Part shown: piece by piece, positions 33,478 to 39,168 of the stretch
How positions within the stretch are numbered: position 1 is the first letter of the stretch
Layout of the letters: every line of letters begins with the position of its first letter
DNA from: RPQJ01 sp035691185
GTDB taxonomy: Bacteria; Pseudomonadota; Gammaproteobacteria; Steroidobacterales; Steroidobacteraceae
Assembly (NCBI GenBank): GCA_035691185.1
Contig: DASSJN010000016.1
Coordinates: forward strand, 1 to 39,168
Direction: 5' to 3'
Length of the DNA: 39,168 nucleotides
Notes under the pieces: generated by a model
Told to the model about the DNA's origin: nothing
What the model saw: only the letters and a program-made list of their open reading frames with translations
The model's database searches: none
Program-made: the position numbers and the translations under genes

Positions 33478-35078
33478 GGCGGCGGCGCCTCCGGCCGCGG
33501 CGGCACCTTGATGCGCTGCACGCGCAGGTGACCGATGCGCATGCCGAGCACGTAGAGCGTCCCGAAATAAACGCCGGCGCCGCCCACGACGAGCACGGTC
33601 ATCCAGCCGACGCGCTGCCAGGCGGGCATCTCGATCCAGCGCTGCGTGTCGCCCGCGACGAACCACAGGAACAGGCCCATCGCCACGTTACCGGCGAGGA
33701 CCTGCCCGAACGTCTTGTTCCAGCCCGGGGAGTGGTGCAGCACGTGCTGCCTGCGCAGGCCGCGGTAGAGCATCGTCGCGTTGAACCATGCGCCGATGCC
33801 GTTGTTGAGGGCGAGCAGCGCGTGCAGCCCCGGCCTGCCCGGGTAGATGAACGCGAGCGGCAGCACGACGAGCACGTTCAGCGCCATGTTCACGCTGAGC
33901 GACTGGATGCCGATCCTGACGGGCGTGCGTGTGTCCTGCCGCGCGAAGTACCCGGGCGCCAGCACCTTGACCATGCTGAAGCCCATCAGCCCGAGCGCAT
34001 ACGCCATCAGCGCGAGCGTGGACATGTGCACGTCCTGCTCGTCGAACTTGCCGTAGTGGAAGATCACGACCGTGAGCGGGCCCGCGAGCAGGAACAGCGC
34101 GAGCGTCGCCGGCAGCACGACGATCGTCGTGAGTTTCACCGCCCAGTCGAGCGTCGAGGCGAAGCGGTCGGGATCCTGCGAAGCGTGGTGCGCCGCGAGG
34201 CCCGGCAGGATGACCGTGGCGAGCGCGATGCTGAACACGCCCAGCGGGAACTCGACCAGACGGTCCGCGTAGTAGAGCCAGGCGATGCTGCCCGTCACGA
34301 GGAACGACGCGATCAGCGTGTCGAGCAGCAGCGCGACCTGCGACACCGACGAGCCGAAGATCGCGGGCAGCATCAGCCGGCCGATCTTGCGGACGCCTTC
34401 GTGGTCCCACCGCCAGCGCGGCCGCCGCAGCAGGCCGAGCTTGAGCATGAACGGCAGCTGGAACCCCAGTTGCACGAGGCCCGAGACGAACACGCCGATC
34501 GCGAGCGCGATGCCGGGCCGCGGGAAATACGGTGCGATGAACGCGGCGAAGACGATCATGACCACGTTCATGAGCGTCGAGGTCGTTGCCGGCACCGCGA
34601 ACTTGCCGTAGCTGTTCAGCACGCCGCCGGCCAGCGCGGCGAGCGAGATGAACAGGATGAACGGGAAGGTCCAGCGCAGCATGTCGACCGTGAGGTCGAA
34701 ACGCTCGCCATCGAGGCGGAAGCCGGGTGCGAACACCAGCACGAACACCGGCGCCGCGACGACACCGATGATCGTGACGACGCTCAGGAACCAGGCCAGC
34801 GTGCCCATCGCGCCGTCGACGAGCTCGCGTACCTCGTCGTGCTCACGCTGCACCTTGTACTCGGAGACGACCGACACGAACGCCTGCGAGAACGCCCCCT
34901 CCGCGAACAGGCGGCGCATGAAGTTCGGGATCTTGAACGCGACGAGGAACGCGTCCATCAGCAACCCGGCGCCGAACATGCGCGAATAGACCATGTCGCG
35001 CAGCAGGCCGGTCACGCGGGAGATGAGCGTGAAGGCGCCGACGATCGAGGTGCTGCGGAAGAAGCCGCCGCCGCTCAC
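33474..35078 (-). CDS. murJ: Lipid II flippase MurJ
   Basis: Inner-membrane MOP-superfamily protein that flips lipid II for peptidoglycan synthesis. The 534-residue protein has the expected ~14 hydrophobic helices and the N-terminal signature TLISRVTGLLRDMVYSRMFGAG, with MDAFLVAFKIPNFMRRLFAEGAFSQAFVP-like sequence (here ending SQAFVSV). Basic residues of the central cavity are visible in RDMV and in NFMRRLF. GTG 35078 is preferred; the frame continues upstream into repeat DNA, which looks non-coding. A heptamer array and two REP-like elements lie between this start and rpsT. Confidence 0.94.
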   Translation of the reverse strand: MSGGGFFRSTSIVGAFTLISRVTGLLRDMVYSRMFGAGLLMDAFLVAFKIPNFMRRLFAEGAFSQAFVSVVSEYKVQREHDEVRELVDGAMGTLAWFLSVVTIIGVVAAPVFVLVFAPGFRLDGERFDLTVDMLRWTFPFILFISLAALAGGVLNSYGKFAVPATTSTLMNVVMIVFAAFIAPYFPRPGIALAIGVFVSGLVQLGFQLPFMLKLGLLRRPRWRWDHEGVRKIGRLMLPAIFGSSVSQVALLLDTLIASFLVTGSIAWLYYADRLVEFPLGVFSIALATVILPGLAAHHASQDPDRFASTLDWAVKLTTIVVLPATLALFLLAGPLTVVIFHYGKFDEQDVHMSTLALMAYALGLMGFSMVKVLAPGYFARQDTRTPVRIGIQSLSVNMALNVLVVLPLAFIYPGRPGLHALLALNNGIGAWFNATMLYRGLRRQHVLHHSPGWNKTFGQVLAGNVAMGLFLWFVAGDTQRWIEMPAWQRVGWMTVLVVGGAGVYFGTLYVLGMRIGHLRVQRIKVPPRPEAPPP

Positions 35079-35125
35079 GGGAGGGTTCGGGTGGATGGCA
35101 TGAGCGGCGGAATCATAGAGGAGGA

Positions 35126-35160
35126 AGGGGATAGGGGTCAGGGGATAGGGGCAAGTGACG
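35126..35160 (+). repeat. Heptamer array, single arm
   Basis: Five units in perfect 7-bp phase: AGGGGAT twice, AGGGGTC, AGGGGCA and AGTGACG. The GG-rich variant differs from the other loci but keeps the AGNGNNN form. REP-like copy 3 starts 10 bp after it. Confidence 0.7.
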
Positions 35161-35170
35161 GACGGCGCTT

Positions 35171-35219
35171 GACCTCTCCCGCCGTCGCGGGAGAGGTCGG
35201 CCGCAGGCCGGGTGAGGGC
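35171..35219 (-). repeat. REP-like double-hairpin element, copy 3
   Basis: Reverse-orientation copy with CTCTCCCG/CGGGAGAG and GGCC hairpins, ending GGTGAGGG. Copy 4 follows directly in the same orientation. Confidence 0.8.
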
Positions 35220-35224
35220 TCTCT

Positions 35225-35274
35225 TCACCTCTCCCGCTCCCGCGGGAGAGATCGGCCGCAGGCCGGGTGAGGGC
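35225..35274 (-). repeat. REP-like double-hairpin element, copy 4
   Basis: Tandem to copy 3, six bases later, with one mismatch in the second hairpin (GAGATCGG). It ends just before the rpsT promoter. Confidence 0.8.
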
Positions 35275-35279
35275 GCGCC

Positions 35280-35308
35280 TTGACCTGACCCTCTCCGATC
35301 GCCAAAAT
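35280..35308 (+). promoter_or_regulatory. Predicted promoter of rpsT
   Basis: TTGACC (35280-35285) and CAAAAT (35303-35308) are 17 bp apart on the plus strand, about 75 bp before the rpsT start. Confidence 0.5.
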
Positions 35309-35383
35309 ACGCGGCTCTTTTAAACCGATTACCCCCGTCCCGTCCCCACCGACTGGGAGACGCCGGTCCAGGAGCTGGAATCC

Positions 35384-35659
35384 GTGGCGAACATCAAGTC
35401 CGCAGAAAAGCGCGCCAAGCAGGCCGTCAAGCGTCGTGCCCACAACATGGCCGCCCGTTCGCGCCTGCGCACCTCGATCAAGAAGGTCCTGACTGCCATA
35501 GGCAGCGGAAACAAGGACGAAGCGAGCGCGGCGTTCAAGGCCGCACAGCCCGTGATCGACACGATGGTGACCAAGGGCATCATCCACAGCAACAAGGCTG
35601 CCCGTCACAAGCGCGAGCTGAACGCGAAGATCAAGGCCTTGGGCACTGCGGCGAAGTAA
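35384..35659 (+). CDS. rpsT: 30S ribosomal protein S20
   Basis: A 91-residue, highly basic, helical ribosomal protein that binds 16S rRNA. The sequence is typical throughout: ANIKSAEKRAKQAVKRRAHNMAARSRLRTSIKKV and the C-terminal GIIHSNKAARHKRELNAKIKAL. The start is GTG with GGAG 9 bases upstream; a non-ATG start is also known for rpsT in E. coli (TTG), where it is tied to autogenous control by S20. It is monocistronic, with its own promoter and a strong terminator. Confidence 0.97.
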   Translation: MANIKSAEKRAKQAVKRRAHNMAARSRLRTSIKKVLTAIGSGNKDEASAAFKAAQPVIDTMVTKGIIHSNKAARHKRELNAKIKALGTAAK

Positions 35660-35718
35660 CCGCCCCTGCTCTGTCGTCGGTCCGGCGGGTACCACCGCGG
35701 CCACGCATTAAGATCGAT

Positions 35719-35748
35719 AAAGCCGGCTTCGCGCCGGCTTTTTTCTTT
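35719..35748 (+). terminator. Rho-independent terminator of rpsT
   Basis: Stem AAGCCGGC (35720-35727) and GCCGGCTT (35733-35740) around loop TTCGC, followed by a run of six T and TCTTTC. Sixty bases after the rpsT stop. Confidence 0.9.
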
Positions 35749-35774
35749 CTGGCCGGTGGTAAGCACGGCTGTGG

Positions 35775-36827
35775 TCAGGACGCCTCGGTGCCGCCCGCGG
35801 TTTCGGCCGCCGACACCGCAGTTTCCTCAAGCCGCCGCATGACGTCGCGGCACAGCTCCTGGGTGCCCTGCCGGGTCGCGGCCGAGATCCGGTAGACCGG
35901 CCCCTTCCAGCGCAGGCGCCGCACGATTTCCTTGCAGCGCTTCTCGGCGTCGGAAGGCGGCAGCAGGTCGATCTTGTTGAGCACGAGCCAGCGTTCGCGC
36001 TGCGCCAGCTCCGGGCTGAACTTCTTGAGCTCCGCGGCGATCGCGCGTGCGTCGGCGACCGGGTCCGCCTCGGGGTCGGGCGGCGCGATGTCGACCAGGT
36101 GCAGCAGCAGGCGTGTGCGCTGCAGGTGCTTGAGGAAGCGAATGCCGAGACCCGCCCCTTCCGCGGCGCCTTCGATCAGGCCCGGGATGTCGGCCATGAC
36201 GAAGCTCTGGTGCTCGCCGACGTAGACGACACCGAGGTTCGGGTGCAGCGTGGTGAACGGATAGTCGGCGATCCTCGGTCGCGCCGCGGAGACCGCGCTG
36301 ATCAGCGTCGACTTGCCCGCGTTCGGCATGCCGAGCAGGCCCACGTCGGCGAGGAGCTTCAATTCGAGCCGCAACTCGCGTTTCTCGCCCGGGTAGCCCG
36401 GCGTCGCCTTGCGCGGCGAGCGATTGGTGCTGCTCTTGAAGCGCTGGTTGCCCAGGCCGCCCTGCCCGCCCTTGGCAACCATCAGGCGCGCGCCCTCCGT
36501 GGCGAGGTCGCCGAGCGTCTCCTCCGTGTCCACGTCATGGACGACCGTGCCCACCGGCACGGCGATCTCGAGGTCCGCGCCGCCGCGACCGCTGCAATCC
36601 GCACTGCCGCCGGGTTCGCCGTTCACGGCCTTGAAGCTGCGCTGGTAGCGGAAGTCGGCAAGCGTATTGAGGCCCTGCCTGGCGACCAGGTACACGTGGC
36701 CGCCGTCGCCGCCGTCACCGCCGTCCGGTCCGCCGAACGGGATGAACTTCTCGCGGCGAAAGCTGACCATGCCCCGGCCGCCGTTGCCGGCCTGGACCTT
36801 GATCGTGGCTTCGTCGACGAACTTCAT
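35775..36827 (-). CDS. obgE: Obg family GTPase ObgE/CgtA
   Basis: Essential ribosome-associated GTPase, 350 residues. The N-terminal glycine-rich Obg fold is clear (KFVDEATIKVQAGNGGRGMVS; GGPDGGDGGDGGHVY). The G domain has GMPNAGKS (G1), YPFTT (G2), DIPG (G3), NKID (G4) and SAAT (G5). Start ATG 36827 matches the family exactly, yet the bases before it (CTTCCTCCC on the coding strand) contain no ribosome-binding site, and a heptamer array begins 8 bp upstream. rpmA lies upstream on the same strand but is separated by a terminator, so obgE probably needs read-through or its own promoter. proB, often next to it, is missing. Confidence 0.96.
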   Translation of the reverse strand: MKFVDEATIKVQAGNGGRGMVSFRREKFIPFGGPDGGDGGDGGHVYLVARQGLNTLADFRYQRSFKAVNGEPGGSADCSGRGGADLEIAVPVGTVVHDVDTEETLGDLATEGARLMVAKGGQGGLGNQRFKSSTNRSPRKATPGYPGEKRELRLELKLLADVGLLGMPNAGKSTLISAVSAARPRIADYPFTTLHPNLGVVYVGEHQSFVMADIPGLIEGAAEGAGLGIRFLKHLQRTRLLLHLVDIAPPDPEADPVADARAIAAELKKFSPELAQRERWLVLNKIDLLPPSDAEKRCKEIVRRLRWKGPVYRISAATRQGTQELCRDVMRRLEETAVSAAETAGGTEAS

Positions 36828-36834
36828 GGGAGGA

Positions 36835-36869
36835 AGCGGATAGCGGTTAGTGTCTAGCGGATAGTAGGA
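36835..36869 (+). repeat. Heptamer array, single arm, upstream of obgE
   Basis: Five units in strict 7-bp phase: AGCGGAT twice, AGCGGTT, AGTGTCT and AGTAGGA. The same unit types and the same ending AGTAGGA occur at 24167-24173, and the related GGTAGGA at 12963-12969. Confidence 0.8.
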
Positions 36870-36899
36870 AAAGAAAGGCCCCGGGGGTGCCGGGGCCTC
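36866..36899 (-). terminator. Rho-independent terminator after rplU-rpmA
   Basis: On the minus strand, stem AGGCCCCGG / CCGGGGCCT (36890-36898 and 36876-36884) with a five-base loop, followed by TTCTTTTCC. It overlaps the end of the heptamer array. Confidence 0.8.
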
Positions 36900-36930
36900 T
36901 CATGGAGCGTTGCGTGAGGCATTGAGAAGT

Positions 36931-36979
36931 GCCCTCACCCGGCCTCGCGGCCGACCTCTCCCGCGGACGGGAGAGGTGA
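36931..36979 (+). repeat. REP-like double-hairpin element, copy 5
   Basis: Same two hairpins (GGCC/GGCC and CTCTCCCG/CGGGAGAG) in the gap between rpmA and its terminator, so it is transcribed as part of the rpmA 3' UTR. Confidence 0.8.
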
Positions 36980-36985
36980 AGAGGG

Positions 36986-37252
36986 TCAGCCCTCGGTCGT
37001 CGGGTCGACGCTCACGTGCACGCGCTGGTCGACGCCCTTGCGCTTGAACTGCACCTTGCCGTCGACGAGCGCGAACAGGGTGTGGTCCGTGCCGATGCCG
37101 ACGTTGTCGCCTGCACGGTACTGGGTGCCGCGCTGGCGCACCAGGATGTTGCCGGCCAGCACCGTCTGCCCGCCGAATTTTTTCAGGCCGAGGCGCTTGC
37201 TCTCGGATTCGCGGCCGTTCTTGGTGGAACCGCCTGCCTTTTTGTGTGCCAT
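36986..37252 (-). CDS. rpmA: 50S ribosomal protein L27
   Basis: An 88-residue large-subunit protein at the peptidyl transferase centre. The N-terminus MAHKKAGGSTKNGRESESKRLG is the typical gammaproteobacterial form without a cleaved leader, followed by GNILVRQRGTQYRAGDNVGIG. It is 31 bp downstream of rplU, the standard operon partner. Confidence 0.97.
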   Translation of the reverse strand: MAHKKAGGSTKNGRESESKRLGLKKFGGQTVLAGNILVRQRGTQYRAGDNVGIGTDHTLFALVDGKVQFKRKGVDQRVHVSVDPTTEG

Positions 37253-37283
37253 TGCTCGATGCTCCTGTGAGTCCGCGCCTGGC

Positions 37284-37595
37284 TCAGGCCTGGATGCCCG
37301 TGATCTTCACGTCCGTGAAGAACTGGCGGTGCGTGCCCTGCCGCATGTAGTGCTTGCGGCGGCGGAACTTGACGATGACCTTCTTGTCGCCCTTGCCGTG
37401 CTTGTGCACCACGCCGGAGACCTTGCTGCCCGCCACGTGGGGGGCGCCGATCTTCACGTCGCTGCCGTTGCCGACCAGGAGGACCTTGTCGAATTCGACG
37501 GTGGCGCCGAGGTCGGCCGCCAGTTTCTCGATGCGAACCACGTCGCCTTCGGCGACGCGATACTGCTTGCCGCCCGTCGCAATGACCGCGTACAT
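37284..37595 (-). CDS. rplU: 50S ribosomal protein L21
   Basis: A 103-residue ribosomal protein that binds 23S rRNA together with L20. The family sequence is clear: MYAVIATGGKQYRVAEGDVVRIEKL, and the C-terminal signature VKFRRRKHYMRQGTHRQFFTDVKI. The ribosome-binding site GGAG is eight bases before ATG. The 5' leader of about 50 nt carries a small hairpin TGCCGG/CCGGCA (37624-37640), which could be a regulatory leader, although no known L21 leader motif is recognised. Confidence 0.97.
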   Translation of the reverse strand: MYAVIATGGKQYRVAEGDVVRIEKLAADLGATVEFDKVLLVGNGSDVKIGAPHVAGSKVSGVVHKHGKGDKKVIVKFRRRKHYMRQGTHRQFFTDVKITGIQA

Positions 37596-37652
37596 GAGCC
37601 TTACTCCAACCTTGAACGAGGGTTGCCGGAAACCCCGGCAGAAAGACGCGGA

Positions 37653-37681
37653 AGTTTAGGGGACCGACCTACCTAAATCAA
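37653..37681 (-). promoter_or_regulatory. Predicted promoter of rplU-rpmA
   Basis: On the minus strand TTGATT (37676-37681) and TAAACT (37653-37658) are spaced by 17 bp, 57 bp before the rplU start. Confidence 0.6.
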
Positions 37682-37775
37682 GCGCTTAGGACGTTTTCGC
37701 CATTCCCACGCCCGGGGCGGCCGGGTACCATGCGCGACTCGCGAACGAATCCTACTACAGCGGCCTGTCGCCTTG

Positions 37776-38744
37776 ATGCAACTCGAAGAGATCCGGGCGC
37801 TCGTCACGGAAGACCTCAAGAGCGTCGACCAGACCATCGTGGATCGCCTGGCCAGTGACGTCGTCCTGGTCAACCAGATCTCACGGTACATCGTCGGTGG
37901 CGGCGGCAAGCGCCTCCGGCCGCTGAGCGTCGTGCTGGCCGCCCGCGCCTGCGGCCACACGGGCCATCAGCACGTCGCGGCCGCGACCATCATCGAGTTC
38001 ATCCACACCTCGACCCTGTTGCACGACGACGTCGTGGACGGCTCGGACAAGCGCCGGGGACGCGACACGGCGAACCACGTCTTCGGCAACCAGGCGAGCG
38101 TGCTGGTCGGCGACTACCTCTACTCGCGCTCGTTCCAGATGATGGTCGAGCTCGGCGACATGCGCATCCAGGACGTGATGGCGGACGCCACCAACACCAT
38201 CGCCGAGGGCGAGGTGCTGCAGCTCATGAACGTCCACGATCCGGACACCAGCGAGCAGCGTTATTTCGAGGTCGTCTACCGCAAGACGGCCAAGCTGTTC
38301 GAGGCCGGCGCACAGGTGGCGGCGATCCTGTCCGGTGCGCCACGCGCCGTCGAGGACGCCATGGTCGCCTACGGCCGGCACCTGGGCACGGCCTTCCAGC
38401 TCGTCGACGACGTGCTCGACTACACCGCGAGCGCCGACGAACTCGGCAAGAACCTCGGCGACGACCTGGCCGAAGGCAAGCCGACGTTGCCCGTGATCCA
38501 CACCCTCGCCCACGCCTCGGCCGAGGACGCGGCACGGCTGCGCAACGCGATCGAGCACGGCGGTCTCGACGACCTGGGCGAGATCACGCGGCTGATCCAG
38601 GCGTCCGGCGGCCTGGAGTACACCACGCGCGTGGCCCGGGAGCAGAAGGACGCCGCGGTGGCCGCGCTCGGCTCCGTGCCGGCCTCGAAATACCGCGACG
38701 CGCTGGCGGCGCTGGCCGAGTTCGCGGTCGCGCGCACGTACTGA
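37776..38744 (+). CDS. ispB: Octaprenyl diphosphate synthase IspB
   Basis: Trans-polyprenyl synthase that builds the side chain of ubiquinone and menaquinone, 322 residues. The first aspartate-rich motif is in LLHDDVVDGSDKRRG and the second in LVDDVLDYTAS; GGGGKRLRP and EGEVLQLMN are also typical. ATG 37776 is chosen over the TTG directly before it. It is divergent from rplU-rpmA, the standard arrangement in gammaproteobacteria. It uses IPP made through ispH, encoded in the same window. Confidence 0.95.
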   Translation: MQLEEIRALVTEDLKSVDQTIVDRLASDVVLVNQISRYIVGGGGKRLRPLSVVLAARACGHTGHQHVAAATIIEFIHTSTLLHDDVVDGSDKRRGRDTANHVFGNQASVLVGDYLYSRSFQMMVELGDMRIQDVMADATNTIAEGEVLQLMNVHDPDTSEQRYFEVVYRKTAKLFEAGAQVAAILSGAPRAVEDAMVAYGRHLGTAFQLVDDVLDYTASADELGKNLGDDLAEGKPTLPVIHTLAHASAEDAARLRNAIEHGGLDDLGEITRLIQASGGLEYTTRVAREQKDAAVAALGSVPASKYRDALAALAEFAVARTY

Positions 38745-38763
38745 CCGGCCAACCAAGCCCGAA

Positions 38764-38792
38764 TTGAATCGCCGGGGGCCGTTCAGTACACT
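38764..38792 (+). promoter_or_regulatory. Predicted promoter of tRNA-Pro
   Basis: TTGAAT (38764-38769) and TACACT (38787-38792) are spaced by 17 bp; transcription would begin about 100 bp before the mature tRNA. Confidence 0.45.
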
Positions 38793-38896
38793 GCGCGGCT
38801 CCTGCGCGGGGTCTGTCCCGCCGTCGCGGCCAGCCGCGGGCTACCCGAGCCCGGCATCATGATTCCGGTGGCTGCCGAGACGAGACGACCTGGATA

Positions 38897-38973
38897 CGGG
38901 ATGTAGCTCAGCCTGGTAGAGCACTACGTTCGGGACGTAGGAGTCGGAGGTTCAAATCCTCTCATCCCGACCA
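38897..38973 (+). tRNA. tRNA-Pro (anticodon CGG)
   Basis: A 77-nt cloverleaf. Acceptor stem CGGGATG pairs with CATCCCG, followed by A and an encoded CCA. The anticodon stem CTACG/CGTAG encloses TTCGGGA, giving CGG, which reads CCG. The T arm GGAGGTTCAAATCCTC is normal. The 3' half is a probable integration site for the neighbouring integrase. Confidence 0.97.
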
Positions 38974-39168
38974 CCCTGATTCCTCGGGAAAACATGCGGT
39001 TTCCGCCTCGGAGACCCCATGCCCATTCAACGTCGGTACAGCAACTGGTACAGCAGAGTCGCTGTACCCCGCGACCTGCGCGAGGTTGTCGGCCGCAGTG
39101 AACTCGTTACGAGCCTCGCCACGTCCTCCCAACGTGAAGCGCGTTCACGCGCCCGTCAGACGGAGGCC
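38974..39168 (+). mobile_element. Left edge of an integrative element at tRNA-Pro
   Basis: The DNA right after the tRNA 3' end carries an integrase gene reading away from the tRNA, the standard layout of a genomic island or prophage inserted in a tRNA gene. The other end and the repeated attachment site are outside the window. Confidence 0.6.
39019..39168 (+). CDS. Tyrosine-recombinase integrase, N-terminal part only
   Basis: The first 50 codons of a phage-type integrase, open at the window edge. The N-terminus MPIQRRYSNWYSRVAVPRDLREVVGR, then SELVTSLATSSQREARSRAR, matches the short beta-rich start (DUF6538-like: an R-x3-WY-R-x-VP-x-DLR-x3-GR pattern) found before the SAM-like DNA-binding domain in many island integrases. 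The catalytic R-H-R-Y domain is not in the window, so activity cannot be judged. ATG 39019 follows the tRNA-Pro gene by 45 bp; no strong ribosome-binding site is visible (GGAG at 39010-39013 is the best). Confidence 0.75.
   Translation, partial: MPIQRRYSNWYSRVAVPRDLREVVGRSELVTSLATSSQREARSRARQTEA

Noticed and set aside
35078..35228. Coding extension of murJ upstream to 35228
   Set aside because: The extra codons are REP and heptamer repeat DNA, with no match to the MurJ N-terminus.

Overview
The window is high-GC, densely packed bacterial chromosome. It is almost certainly from a gammaproteobacterium, probably near the Xanthomonadales/Nevskiales/Steroidobacterales side; this rests on protein families and gene order, not on a marker phylogeny. 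The strongest clue is the right half, which follows the order known from Pseudomonas around ispB: ispB / rplU-rpmA / obgE / rpsT / murJ-ribF / ileS-lspA-ispH / minor pilin operon. proB (usually near obgE) and fkpB (usually between lspA and ispH) are absent. A two-gene formate dehydrogenase operon sits between ribF and ileS.

Layout. 1-1365: 3' part of RNase T (rnt), then grxD and a DUF1289 protein on the minus strand. 1365-2877: a urate-hydroxylase-type membrane domain protein and nadC, which seems to lack an ATG/GTG/TTG start. 3115-8496 (minus): GT2 glycosyltransferase, ArnT-like GT83 glycosyltransferase, then a GAF-PAS-PAS-GGDEF-EAL protein. 8615-13893: a CDF cation exporter and a lipid block made of a DUF374 acyltransferase, a phosphopantetheinyl transferase, an acyl-AMP ligase fused to an acyl carrier domain, and an LpxL-like acyltransferase. 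13894-15458: a sparse region with a 38-residue predicted membrane peptide, an AT-richer patch, a small unknown gene, tRNA-Thr(CGT) and an Irr-like Fur-family regulator. 15643-23157: seven-gene type IV pilus minor pilin operon (two FimT/GspH proteins, PilV, PilW, PilX, PilY1, PilE). 23167-38744: the conserved housekeeping block with the formate dehydrogenase inside it. 38897-39168: tRNA-Pro(CGG), followed 45 bp later by the start of a tyrosine-recombinase integrase that runs off the window. This looks like the left edge of an integrated element.

The genes form several working units: the pilin operon primes and caps type IV pili; murJ, lspA, ispB and ispH serve envelope and isoprenoid synthesis; the FAAL-ACP protein with its own PPTase and two acyltransferases could be a small acyl-transfer pathway; and the GT2/GT83 pair could make and use a polyprenyl-phosphate sugar.

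The least explained structure is intergenic. Five spacers carry arrays of 7-bp units of the form AGNGNNN, three of them as two arms facing each other across a spacer. They lie at gene ends, supply the last codons and stop codons of three proteins, and often occur beside a second repeat, a two-hairpin REP-like element with five copies. I cannot match the heptamer arrays to a repeat family I know.
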